In this document: piece after piece, positions 35,083 through 43,726 of the stretch
How positions within the stretch are numbered: position 1 is the first letter of the stretch
Layout: each line of letters begins with the position of its first letter
Notes under the pieces: model-generated
Seen by the model: the letters and a program-made list of their open reading frames with translations, nothing else
Databases searched by the model: none
What the model was told of the DNA's origin: nothing
NCBI GenBank assembly: GCA_964498785.1
Contig: CAZCJL010000001.1
Span: 117,869 to 181,868 of the forward strand
Source of the DNA: Mariaggregatimicrobium sp964498785
GTDB lineage: Bacteria > Zhuqueibacterota > Zhuqueibacteria > Thermofontimicrobiales > Thiofontviventaceae
DNA length: 64,000 bases
Direction: 5' to 3'
Made by a program: the position numbers and the translations under genes

Positions 35083-37320
35083 TTAACCACTGTAATATTT
35101 ATTATAATATGAATAATATTTAGCGCTTCTATCCACTCCGTTAAAAACTGATCCGATTAAATTACCTTTTATCCTTTTTAAAACCTGTGCAGTTTTAATT
35201 ATCTCTCGCTTTGAGATTTTTTGCGCTCGCACTACCAGAATAATTCCCTCTGCAATACGTCCGATAATCGCTGCATCCGTAATTGTCAACGCTGGAGGCG
35301 TATCAAGTAAAATCACCTGGTAATTATCCTTTAACTTGTCTAAAAATTCCTTCATTCCGACAGACGCCAAAATTTCAGAAGGATTCGATGGAATTGTACC
35401 GCATGTCAACAAGTGTAAATTCGGAATCGTGAGTTTATGAATTGTCGCTTGTGTATCTGTCGATAATTTAAAATTATTCGGAGTGTTATTATCAAAATTG
35501 TAAGGTGTATTCATCGAATTTGAGTTCACTAAAATATCCATAATGCCGGGTTGAAGATTTTTCCCGAACAGTGAATGCTGCACCGGTTTTCGCAGATCCA
35601 GATCAATTAATAATGTTTTGAGTCCCATTTGTGCTGTCACAATTGCGAGGTTCGCGACAATAAGCGATTTCCCCTCATTTGGTGTTGAGCTGGTAATCAT
35701 AATTGTTTTAACCGGAGAGGCGAGATCGGCAAACTGAATGTTCGTCCGCAATGCCCGGAATGCTTCTGCAGCCGGTGATTTAATATCTCTCCCGGCAATC
35801 AATTTGGAAGTTAATGCATTAATTTCTTTATCATTACTTTTATTATTTAAAAACTTGAACCCTCCGTTTGTACTCGATTTAATGCGAGGAATTGTAGCTA
35901 AAACCGGCAGATCAATCGCCTGCTCAATTTCATCTGAATCCATAATCGAATCATTCATGGATTCTAAAAATAATGCCAATCCGATTCCCAAACCAGAGCC
36001 GATAATGATGCCAATAAATAAATTGAAAATTTTTCTTGGCCGAATAGGACTTTTGGGAATCCGCGCCGGATCAATAATTCGAATATTCCCGGCTTTTTCT
36101 GCCTCAGTTATTTTTGCCTGTTCGCGCTGTTGTAAAAGCATTGTATAAATATTGTCAGCCACTTCCTTATCCCGCATTAATCGGCCTAATTCCAATTCGA
36201 TCCCGGGAACGGATTTCAAGGTATTATTATAATTGTTTAATACCTCTCCCAACGCTTTCTCCTGCGCTTTATACGTGTGAATTTCGACTTCAAGGTTCGC
36301 AATTTCTTCCAGGTTCCGTTGGATTTGGGATAATGGGTCGATGGTATTTTCGCCCTTTGCAATTTTCAAAGTCTCTTCCCGCAAATTCTTTTTCGTCTCC
36401 TCGATTTGGGTTTTCAACCGTTTCATTTGCGGGTGGTTATCATCATAATCCTGTACTTTTAAAGTTGTATATTGAACTTCCAGATCGATCAGGTTTTCTT
36501 TTGATCGTTGCGCCCAGGGGCTCGTAGTCGTCGTGATCGAAGGAACTAATTTCTCTCGTTCTTCATTTAATTTTTGCTGTAAAAAACTGAATCGCTTATT
36601 TGCTGCATCATAAGCTGTTTTTACCCTGTTAAACTCCACTTCCGCTTCCGTAATTCTTCTGAAAATTTCCTGAGATTCCTGGTCCAGAAATGTTACTTTA
36701 TTACTTTCCTTGAATTCTTTCAGCGCTCGTTCAGTATCTTCAACTCTGTCCTTGAAGACTTTTAATTGTTCCTCAATTGTGCTTCGAACATTTGCAATTT
36801 CACCAATTTTCGCTTTTAAATTTCTGTTTCTCAATATTTCGGCAACGGTATTGGCAATCACACTGGCATCTCTGGCGTTATGAGCTTCTGCATTGATCCG
36901 AATGACATCAGAATTCGTAACCGGATTTCCGGATATACATTTTTGGATGGTCGATATATAAAATTCATTTTCATCAAAATTCGGGGGAAGCGGGTCAGGT
37001 TTTGGATATGACTGCAATGCAAACTCCGGCAGTGCATTTACAACTTCGTTTGCTAATGACCAGCTTTTTAATTCCTGAAGTTGATTTATAATAAATGTGT
37101 TTTCCAGCCGGGCGCTTGCAATGCTCAACGGAGATAACGTTCCGTGTGATTCTTCACAAACGACTAACGCTGTTGATTCATAAACCGGGAGAGAGGTTCT
37201 GTTATAATAAAAAATTGGGAGCAAGGTTCCGAAGATGCAAAGCAAGATTAGCCATTTCTTTCTGAAAATTGTTTGAATGATCTTTGTCAAATCATTCTGT
37301 TTTTGACTATTTAATTCCAT
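35083..37320 (-). CDS. Wzc-type polysaccharide co-polymerase and tyrosine autokinase
   Basis: 745 residues. A Wzz domain with flanking membrane helices (about 24-40 and 425-450) encloses a long coiled-coil periplasmic region rich in E/K. The cytoplasmic BY-kinase domain has Walker A SSTPNEGKS near residue 545, Walker A' LLIDLDLRKP and Walker B ILLDTPPALT. The C-terminus is a tyrosine cluster (AKYYSYYNKYYSG), the autophosphorylation site. It controls chain length and export with the SLBB protein, 18 bases upstream in the same operon. Confidence 0.94.
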   Translation of the reverse strand: MELNSQKQNDLTKIIQTIFRKKWLILLCIFGTLLPIFYYNRTSLPVYESTALVVCEESHGTLSPLSIASARLENTFIINQLQELKSWSLANEVVNALPEFALQSYPKPDPLPPNFDENEFYISTIQKCISGNPVTNSDVIRINAEAHNARDASVIANTVAEILRNRNLKAKIGEIANVRSTIEEQLKVFKDRVEDTERALKEFKESNKVTFLDQESQEIFRRITEAEVEFNRVKTAYDAANKRFSFLQQKLNEEREKLVPSITTTTSPWAQRSKENLIDLEVQYTTLKVQDYDDNHPQMKRLKTQIEETKKNLREETLKIAKGENTIDPLSQIQRNLEEIANLEVEIHTYKAQEKALGEVLNNYNNTLKSVPGIELELGRLMRDKEVADNIYTMLLQQREQAKITEAEKAGNIRIIDPARIPKSPIRPRKIFNLFIGIIIGSGLGIGLALFLESMNDSIMDSDEIEQAIDLPVLATIPRIKSSTNGGFKFLNNKSNDKEINALTSKLIAGRDIKSPAAEAFRALRTNIQFADLASPVKTIMITSSTPNEGKSLIVANLAIVTAQMGLKTLLIDLDLRKPVQHSLFGKNLQPGIMDILVNSNSMNTPYNFDNNTPNNFKLSTDTQATIHKLTIPNLHLLTCGTIPSNPSEILASVGMKEFLDKLKDNYQVILLDTPPALTITDAAIIGRIAEGIILVVRAQKISKREIIKTAQVLKRIKGNLIGSVFNGVDRSAKYYSYYNKYYSG

Positions 37321-37338
37321 TGAACTCGTCTCCGGTTG

Positions 37339-37860
37339 TTATTCAATTCGACTATAAAAATATAATGCCTGGACGATAATGGCTGCCTGAGAAACAAGCC
37401 GAATGACAGTTTGATAACGGAACCAATTGTTTTTCGATATTTTAACAACATTCCCGGGTTGAAGCACTGGTATCTGACGTGAATGTTCCTTCTTCAGGTA
37501 ATTGTTCAGATCTATCTTAAGTATTTCTTTCTGAATTTTGTTCTGACTATTTGCATTATACATAACTTCACGTGTCAGTCTGATATTTCCCAAATTTGAA
37601 AATTCTGTGGGGCCGCCGGCTAACGAAATTAGCTCCAACACATTTGTGCCGTCAGGAACGATGTATTGGCCAGGTCGGTTTACTTCCCCCCAAATATGCA
37701 CCACAATCTGTAGCTTATTCTCGGCACTGTAAATATAGCGATCTTTTTTGCTTTGGTTGTCTGTGATAGTGTTTTCTTGAGCATAAGAAAAAGTGATTAA
37801 TAAATGAAAAATAATGAAACAGGACACTAACAAAATGATGAAACGAGCTTTAAAAATCAT
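37339..37860 (-). CDS. small SLBB-domain export protein
   Basis: 173 residues: signal peptide (ending SYAQ), then one SLBB domain (HIWGEVNRPGQYIVPDGTNVLELISLAGGPTEF...), then PVLQPGNVVKISKN and a C-terminal hydrophobic helix. A standard Wza has an N-terminal Poly_export domain and two SLBB repeats and is about 350 residues, so this is a minimal form; no lipobox was seen. CGGAG precedes the ATG. It probably forms part of the trans-periplasmic conduit with Wzc. Confidence 0.85.
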   Translation of the reverse strand: MIFKARFIILLVSCFIIFHLLITFSYAQENTITDNQSKKDRYIYSAENKLQIVVHIWGEVNRPGQYIVPDGTNVLELISLAGGPTEFSNLGNIRLTREVMYNANSQNKIQKEILKIDLNNYLKKEHSRQIPVLQPGNVVKISKNNWFRYQTVIRLVSQAAIIVQALYFYSRIE

Positions 37861-37934
37861 TTAAATCTCCGATAATATTTACATGAGAAAAATCAGTATT
37901 GATTTTTTCAAAAAAAATTTATACATTAAAAATG

Positions 37935-37966
37935 CCACAGGGTGAACACAATACACCCCCTTGTGG
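37935..37966 (-). terminator. terminator-like hairpin ahead of the SLBB gene
   Basis: Stem CCACA-GGGTG with CACCC-(CCT)-TGTGG, bulged, with CATTTTT following on the minus strand. It lies in the leader between the receiver gene and the SLBB gene, where full termination would cut off the polysaccharide genes; partial termination or attenuation is possible. Confidence 0.5.
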
Positions 37967-37970
37967 TCCC

Positions 37971-38014
37971 GAGGCTATCAGTTACGTGACTTGGCCGAGT
38001 CAACTGATAGCCTC
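37971..38014. promoter_or_regulatory. strong leader hairpin of the polysaccharide operon
   Basis: A perfect 13-bp inverted repeat (GAGGCTATCAGTT with AACTGATAGCCTC) encloses a second small stem (GACTT...). It lies 25 bases after the receiver gene's stop on the minus strand and directly ahead of the bulged hairpin at 37935-37966. On the plus strand it would be followed by TTTCTT. Either a processing/terminator structure for the receiver transcript or an anti-terminator partner. Confidence 0.6.
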
Positions 38015-38038
38015 TTTCTTATGAAACCTGAAAAATTC

Positions 38039-38461
38039 TTACTTCTGTAAATGTTCGGTCATCAGCGAGTTCATCTGTTTCCTTTTATTCTTAAATCGCT
38101 CTATTGCCTCCAGTACTTTTTCTATTTCAGACGAACGAACCGGTTTTATAATACAATAAAATACCCCCAATTGTGCCAGGGTTCTTAGCATTTGTATCGA
38201 GTTATCTTCAGAGATAACAACAATAGGCAGTCGGGGGCGTGTTTTTTGAATAATACTGACTAAATCAATTATAGACGTTTCAAAATCTTCTGTATCAAGA
38301 ATGATCAGGTCAATATGCTGTTCCAATATTTTTATGATAGATTTAATTTTTGATTTTTCAATAATGATTGAATAATCATGACTCATAAACGTTTTTCCGA
38401 GCTGGTTAATTACATCAGAATCTTCAGTTAAAATGACCACAGACCTTATTGCTTTTAACAT
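38039..38461 (-). CDS. stand-alone receiver-domain protein
   Basis: 140 residues, a CheY-like fold: VVILTEDSDVINQL (acidic pocket), DLIILDTEDF with the candidate phospho-acceptor Asp at the end of strand 3, PIVVISEDNS, and CIIKPVRSSEIEKV with the conserved Lys-Pro. There is no output domain, only a basic C-terminal helix. It is the first gene before the exopolysaccharide genes, in the same direction, and AAAGGA precedes the ATG. It probably tunes expression or activity of the locus; its kinase is not in the window. Confidence 0.82.
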   Translation of the reverse strand: MLKAIRSVVILTEDSDVINQLGKTFMSHDYSIIIEKSKIKSIIKILEQHIDLIILDTEDFETSIIDLVSIIQKTRPRLPIVVISEDNSIQMLRTLAQLGVFYCIIKPVRSSEIEKVLEAIERFKNKRKQMNSLMTEHLQK

Positions 38462-39056
38462 GTGGCTCGTCCTTTAATGAGAAGAATTACTTTTAATTTG
38501 ATGTGCAGTTTTGACACAAAAAAATATTTTCAAATTACTTTTTAACAGATCAATAAATATGCCAATATTTTAACAAGGCCATAACATACATATATACAGT
38601 AAATTAAATAATAACATTTCTGTGTAAAATTATGATTTGAATAATAGCTTTGTGTAAATAAAATGACACATGTTTTTATTGTTTACTTATAATAACATGA
38701 AAAAACAGTATGATATCTGATTGTGACATTAAAGTTACATAGTTTTATAAACCGTAAAAATTAACGAATATGTTGTTTTAAATATTTAGATGCTTGCTGA
38801 ATTGTTACCAAAAATTATTATTTATGGTTGTAATAAATTTTCGTTAAAAAGTAATTTATGTGATTAATTGTATCTGGTGTGGCTATGTTTATTGGATTGT
38901 GTGAGAATATTAAGCAAATATTGACCTCCTGAAATATTCATAAATATTTACCGCAGCGGCGCCTGCTTGTCGAAAATGTGGACGACGCACAGTTCGACCC
39001 GATAAATGAGGAAGTTCATAAAATTTACATTGTAGCATTTTTAATATTATAACGCT
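38462..39056. other. AT-rich intergenic region with a small GC-richer patch
   Basis: It presumably holds the promoter of the receiver/polysaccharide transcript, but no site could be placed. Bases about 38950-39010 are more GC-rich; read forward they give a short CRKCGRRTVRPDK string with a zinc-knuckle-like CxxC, probably a decayed gene fragment. No intact gene. Confidence 0.4.
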
Positions 39057-39454
39057 TTAATTTAAACCAAGTGCATTGAAATAAAATTTTGAAGGTACTG
39101 TATTTTTAAAGCGGCAGTTGATCAAAAAGTCATCCAATGCCTTTTTTACGAGTGGCAAATCCGGCCGATGCAGTGATCGTTGTTCAACTTTTTAAATGGC
39201 CAGAGCGTCCACGGGTAATGATTCTGTTTACACCAGACGAGGCATGTTTTTACAAATTCAGAATTCCGCTCGCCAAATTCGCCCAACCAGATCGGGACGT
39301 TATGGTTTATACTAAAATTTTCAAAATATTCGAGAGACGTGTAATCATCGGTAAAATTATAAAGATGAGTGACATAAACGAGGTTGGGATCAAAAGGTTC
39401 TGTGAAGTAATCAAAGTTCCGGTTCCAGAAAACACCGGCGATGAATAGTAACAA
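39057..39454 (-). pseudogene. decayed GH5 glycosidase, C-terminal fragment
   Basis: The minus strand reads FDPNLVYVTHLYNFTDDYTS and then PIWLGEFGERN, the GH5 (cellulase-type) block in which the Glu of GEFG is the catalytic nucleophile; CLVWCKQNHYPWTLWPFKK matches the usual next strand. The reading frame stops at 39146, but another frame continues with PDLPLVKKALDDFLINCRF to a stop at 39057, pointing to a frameshift near 39170. Stops lie just upstream of 39454 and the first two thirds of the enzyme, including the acid/base Glu, are absent. Confidence 0.75.
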
Positions 39455-39484
39455 TAAAAATTATTAACCCTGAAAAAGTCATAG

Positions 39485-39509
39485 CCACAGAGGCTCAGAG
39501 TACACAGAG
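39485..39509. repeat. dispersed CACAGAG phrase repeat
   Basis: CCACAGAG-GCTCAGAG-TACACAGAG: three related 8-9-base units in a row. This phrase type is common as a dispersed intergenic repeat in environmental bacterial genomes (general knowledge, not checked here). Confidence 0.5.
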
Positions 39510-39672
39510 TTTATATTTTCAAAATGTTACGCAAACAATAGTAGCTCGAATTTTTCTTAACTCAGTTTGAAAAGTAATGTGCACACAAGTTATTGTTTCT
39601 CTGTTCTTTTGTGGCACGATTTGTGAATAATGCAGGTAAAATGAATTATAATAATGAAAAAATAGATTTATT

Positions 39673-39750
39673 GCCCGCGAAACACACAAAATAGTGCTTA
39701 ATTCAAAATAAAAAAATAACATTTCGTGTATTTTTGTGTGTTTAGAGGGC
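39673..39750. repeat. imperfect inverted repeat (fold-back element)
   Basis: Left arm GCCCGCGAAACACACAAAAT and right arm, in reverse complement, GCCCTCTAAACACACAAAAA, flank about 36 AT-rich bases. Possibly a small MITE-like or REP-like element in the remnant region. Confidence 0.55.
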
Positions 39751-39804
39751 TACAATTGTATAATAATTTTCTTTTTAGAATTTTAGATTAACTAAGGAAG
39801 GATT

Positions 39805-39855
39805 ATGTTAGCTAATTATCAGGAAAAATATAATCAATATATTTTTATATTGTAA
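39805..39855 (+). pseudogene. 16-codon gene start with good ribosome site
   Basis: AAGGAAGG lies 3 bases before an ATG opening MLANYQEKYNQYIFIL and a stop. The ribosome site is too good for random AT-rich DNA, yet the product is tiny. It may be the leftover 5' end of a deleted gene or a leader peptide. The remainder of 39510-39941 holds only repeats. Confidence 0.35.
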
Positions 39856-39941
39856 GAACTTTGATTTTTCCATTTTGAGGTGTTGTTGAGTTGTCGGTTG
39901 AAACTGTTATTGCATCGTCAAAAAAAGTAAATGGTACGTCA

Positions 39942-41510
39942 TTAATTCAAAAAAATGAGGGAATTTTGACTGTAGACTGTGATACTCAACAATTTTTCAG
40001 AGAGTTGAATTTCATTTATATATCCGTGAACGCCTTTGAGAATAGGCTTGTTTTTACGGATATGCTCCGGGATGCTAATTTTAATTTCTTTTGTGTGGCC
40101 TTTATTAACAATAATCAATGCATGTTTTGTTTCGAGAGTACGGAAATAGGCAATAATATCGTTATCATGATATGCTGCTATAAATTCGCCGTCTATCAGA
40201 ACGTTGTAATTTTTTCTCAACCAGATGAGATGCTTGTAAAAAAAATTGAAACTTGAATATTGGTTCACCCTGTTCCAATCCATCGGCAAAATGATTTTCC
40301 AGGGCTCTTTTTCTTTTAGCCGTAAAATATCCACTCGCTGCCAATCCAGTCCCTGCCTGTTACTTTCATCTTTTCGACCCGGCAAAATTCCCAATTCGTC
40401 CCCATTGTAAATCATCGGGACGCCGGGATAGGTGAATTGCAGCGTGACAGCAATTTTGAACAGGTTTTCATTGCCATCCACTTCATAAATCATCCGATTT
40501 GTGTCATGTGTACTGATGATGTTCCAACTATTATACAACTGTTCTTTTGGATATTCCTGATACATTTTGGTGAGTTCATATAAAAAGGCCTCGCCGTTTA
40601 TGGCATCTTTTAAAAAATTAACGCAATTTCCCAGAAATACATAATTCATGGCGCCGTCTAATATATCCGTTCCCAGCCATTCTGTGCCATACGTTTCAAC
40701 TACTTCCCCATAAAGTATTTTGTCGGGATATCTTTGATGTATGGAGTTTTTTATCTTCCTGATAACTTCTTTCCCCAATCGTTCTGCCACATCCAGGCGC
40801 CAGCCATCTGCTCCCTGATCCAGCCAGTATTGGATAACATTTTCCGGCGAATTGTAAAAATATGCCTGTACATCCGGATGGTCATGGTTTAAAAGAGGAA
40901 GGGTTTTAATGCCATTCCAATTCAAATAGTAGTCATTTTCGTTTTTTTGATAATAACCTGTAAACGGATGTTTTCCGGAAAGGGCGTTCAAATACCAGTC
41001 ATGATGATAACTTGTGTGATTAAACACACCGTCTAAAATGAGTTTTATTTGGTGGCTGTGACAGGTTGTTACAAGTTCTTTAAATATTAACAAATCGCCA
41101 AATTGCGGGTCAATGGTTTTATAGTCCAGTGTGTCGTATTTGTGATTGCTTTCTGCTTTAAATATCGGTGTTAGATACAGCATGTTAATTCCAAAATCGG
41201 ACAAGTACTCATGAATGGAATCGATAATGCCTCGCAAGTCGCCACCGTAAAATGCATATCCATAACAATATTCCGGATATTCTTCAGACCATTCTAAAAA
41301 TTTTGTTTGATATTCGTAAACCCGGGAAGGATAAAGATGTGATTTCTCGGACAATGATTTTTCTCCGATGGCAAAGCTGTCCACAAAACACTCATAGCCG
41401 ATTACATTCTTTGGCCAATCTGAAATTTCTTTGCCATACGTCTGAAGAAATTGATTTGATTTTACGTCAATTTTACCAGATAATTGTGTAAGTTCCATCA
41501 ACGGCTTCAC
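39942..41510 (-). CDS. alpha-amylase family (GH13) glycoside hydrolase
   Basis: 522 residues, cytoplasmic (no signal peptide). The GH13 set is complete: LILDGVFNHTSYHH (region I), DGWRLDVAERL with nucleophile Asp240 (II), LYGEVVE with acid/base Glu269 (III), and ISTHDTNR with Asp336 (IV). FYGGDLRGIIDSIHEYL and YNGDELGILPGR are like neopullulanase/cyclomaltodextrinase-type enzymes, but the short N-terminus lacks their full N-terminal domain. It should hydrolyse alpha-glucan oligosaccharides. Neighbours are gene remnants, so it is a single accessory gene. Confidence 0.92.
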   Translation of the reverse strand: MKPLMELTQLSGKIDVKSNQFLQTYGKEISDWPKNVIGYECFVDSFAIGEKSLSEKSHLYPSRVYEYQTKFLEWSEEYPEYCYGYAFYGGDLRGIIDSIHEYLSDFGINMLYLTPIFKAESNHKYDTLDYKTIDPQFGDLLIFKELVTTCHSHQIKLILDGVFNHTSYHHDWYLNALSGKHPFTGYYQKNENDYYLNWNGIKTLPLLNHDHPDVQAYFYNSPENVIQYWLDQGADGWRLDVAERLGKEVIRKIKNSIHQRYPDKILYGEVVETYGTEWLGTDILDGAMNYVFLGNCVNFLKDAINGEAFLYELTKMYQEYPKEQLYNSWNIISTHDTNRMIYEVDGNENLFKIAVTLQFTYPGVPMIYNGDELGILPGRKDESNRQGLDWQRVDILRLKEKEPWKIILPMDWNRVNQYSSFNFFYKHLIWLRKNYNVLIDGEFIAAYHDNDIIAYFRTLETKHALIIVNKGHTKEIKISIPEHIRKNKPILKGVHGYINEIQLSEKLLSITVYSQNSLIFLN

Positions 41511-42060
41511 CTTGTTTTGTGTTAGTTTCGATGATTAAATATACACGGTTGAAGCCTTTTCTGCAACCAATTTTCATATTTTTTTACCGCTTCAATTTAT
41601 TTCTAATTATTGTCTTTATCTATTCATATCTATCATCGTTTTGGAGGATATCTTGGTTCTATAAACAAGATGAGGTATTGAGGCATTGTGGCGCTCACAG
41701 TATCGTTTTGTTGACGACTTTGTTAAATAGTACGCGATATTTTGGGGAGCCCATTGAAATAGCGATAAAGAATAAACGAACATAGTCAATGTAACTAATG
41801 TAACTCAAGAGAGTTTTCAATTTCCTGGATTCACATTTCGCGATGATCGCCATCTATCCGAAGCAGCGGGCAGATATCTGAATATCTTTCCGTCAAAAAA
41901 AGCAGAAGTTAAGCTGCACAGAAAGATACGGACGATACAACGTCCCGAAATAAGAAGAATGCCAAAATGCTGATAACCGCACCGAATCGGATTCTTGTTA
42001 GATGGTGAAATTACTATAAAGCACCGGAAACGTATTTACGAAAAGTATTTCGTGATGTAA
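41511..42060. other. degraded intergenic stretch
   Basis: A plus-strand frame of 88 codons at 41519-41785 has no ribosome site and no recognisable protein. From about 41821 to 41975 another plus frame reads FTFRDDRHLSEAAGRYLN and onward with high Arg/Lys, interrupted by a stop. Probably remains of one or more lost genes. Confidence 0.4.
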
Positions 42061-42291
42061 ATTGGTATTTTTGCCAGCGAATCAGACAGTTTTATTGTAG
42101 AAAGAGTCAACGACGAAGCAAACTTTATGGTTGTAAAGCATACGAACACCTGCGAAAGTCACGACTTGTTATTTTGTGACGTCGCATCTTCCGGTGAATA
42201 CTTGGATCGAAGAATCCGAATGCTGGAAAACTGCACGTACAGAGACGGTATTGATGATGCATTTAAAATAGCCTGGAATAGTACCGATTGA
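42061..42291 (+). pseudogene. remnant coding fragment, unknown protein
   Basis: A 76-codon open frame lies directly after a stop and has no good start. It reads IFASESDSFIVERVNDEANF ... HTNTCESHDLLFCDVASSG ... with codon use like real coding DNA, then ends. I do not recognise the family. With the piece before it, it suggests one gene broken by stops and shifts. Confidence 0.4.
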
Positions 42292-42398
42292 GATTGTACG
42301 AAACAGCCGGCTAAATCAATACTCTATTCGATTGATTTCTTGGGTGCTTTATGGTGGCGAAAAAATACGTTTGATACAACTCTACTTCATAACAGCCG

Positions 42399-43175
42399 CT
42401 AACGGGCGCAGGTTAGTGCCCGCCCACCATCGATGCTGTAGGTGACGCCGGTGATCCAGCCAGCAGCCGGGGATGTCAAAAATGCGATTAAATCCGCGAC
42501 TTCATTAGCCTGTCCGACCCGCGCGATGGGATGGGTTGTTTTGCTGTGTTCCAGAAATTGCTGATATGCTTTATCGTCCATTCCGCCGCGGCGGTGTAAT
42601 TCAGTGACAGTCACGCCGGGATTAACGGCATTTACCCGCACTCCTTTGGGCGCCAGTTCGAGAGCAACGCATCTGGTGAACTGGTCCACTCCTGCCTTGC
42701 TGACACAATAGGACAAAATATTGGGAAAGGCGCGCAATCCGGTCACGCTGGATACGATGACAATATTTCCTTTCCGCTCAATTAAATGGGGGAGAGCCTG
42801 CTGCGTTAAAATAAATACTGAGCGCAGGTTGATGTTCATCATATAATCCCAATCTTTTAGAGTCGTATTTTCAATGCTGCCGCTTCCGATAATACCGGCT
42901 GAATTGATTAATATATCAATCCCGCCAAAAGTATCAACCGCGAATTGTACGACTTTCGCGGGTTGTGACTCCGATGTCAAGTCTGCTTCAAAATATTGTG
43001 CGGTTCCTCCATTGGATGTAATTTCATCCACAACAGATTGCAGCGATTTTTCATTGCGTGAGACGAGCACGACGTTCGCTTTTTCATTAGCTAATTTCAA
43101 TGCAGTCGCTTTTCCGATCCCGCTGCTGGCGCCGGTGACAATTGCGACTTTATTTTCTATTCCCATTTCTTTCAT
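42399..43175 (-). CDS. SDR-family NAD(P)-dependent oxidoreductase
   Basis: 258 residues of a classical short-chain dehydrogenase: VAIVTGASSGIGKAT (cofactor loop at 12-24), NSAG at 91-94, and the catalytic Ser142/143, Tyr156 and Lys160 in SYCVSKAG. It ends with GWITGVTYSIDGGRA, typical of FabG/glucose-dehydrogenase-like members. Substrate unknown. AAAGGAG lies 5 bases before the ATG. It stands alone between remnants and a response regulator. Confidence 0.9.
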   Translation of the reverse strand: MKEMGIENKVAIVTGASSGIGKATALKLANEKANVVLVSRNEKSLQSVVDEITSNGGTAQYFEADLTSESQPAKVVQFAVDTFGGIDILINSAGIIGSGSIENTTLKDWDYMMNINLRSVFILTQQALPHLIERKGNIVIVSSVTGLRAFPNILSYCVSKAGVDQFTRCVALELAPKGVRVNAVNPGVTVTELHRRGGMDDKAYQQFLEHSKTTHPIARVGQANEVADLIAFLTSPAAGWITGVTYSIDGGRALTCAR

Positions 43176-43444
43176 GAGGGCTCCTTTCTGTTAATTTATA
43201 GGAAGTATAAATGAAATCAATTCTTACTTTTTGAGTGTCTATAAATTTTTTTACTGTTTGGAAATTGACAAATTGAAATTTGTGATTCATTTGGTATTTG
43301 TGGCTTGATTTTTCCTGAATTTCAGTTTAGAAATTTAGATTATAAATGAAGCAATTGATTGTGATTTCAAGATTTTATATTGATTCTAACGGAAGTGAGT
43401 ACAAAGAGTTCCCGATGTAATTGGAAGGAAAAAGTGGGGGGCCA

Positions 43445-43486
43445 TAAAAAAACACGAATGCCCTGGTGCGCGTCAGAGCATTCGTG
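43445..43486 (-). terminator. Rho-independent terminator
   Basis: A perfect 9-bp stem CACGAATGC/GCATTCGTG followed on the minus strand by eight T. It is 240 bases past the response-regulator stop at 43727 and is the first strong stop on that strand. Confidence 0.78.
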
Positions 43487-43549
43487 CCGTTTTGTTTTAC
43501 CTAATGAACCAGAAGGATTATGAAGGCTATCCTTTGAAAATAAATCCTG

Positions 43550-43575
43550 GCCCTCTCCTAAGCCAGGGAGAGGGC
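43550..43575. repeat. REP-like palindrome (GCCCTCTCC/GGAGAGGGC)
   Basis: A perfect 9-bp inverted repeat around an 8-base loop, GC-rich in an AT-rich spacer. The CCCTCTCC...GGAGAGGG form recurs as an intergenic repeat in many bacterial genomes. 43176-43726 otherwise holds no gene. Confidence 0.55.
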
Positions 43576-43726
43576 TTTAAGTAGGGAAGTGATTATTTTA
43601 ACTGAAAGGATGTCCTGTTTAATCTCTCCTAAGAAGATAACAAATTCATAAAAAAATACAATAACCCAAAAGGGTATATTTTTATAGTGATTTACACTAA
43701 AATACAATGATTTTATAACCTGAAAT

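Noticed and set aside
35738..36527. Long plus-strand frames inside the Wzc gene
   Set aside because: Antisense shadows of a gene with complete BY-kinase motifs.
41519..41785. 88-codon plus-strand frame
   Set aside because: No ribosome site, composition like the surrounding AT-rich DNA, no recognisable protein.
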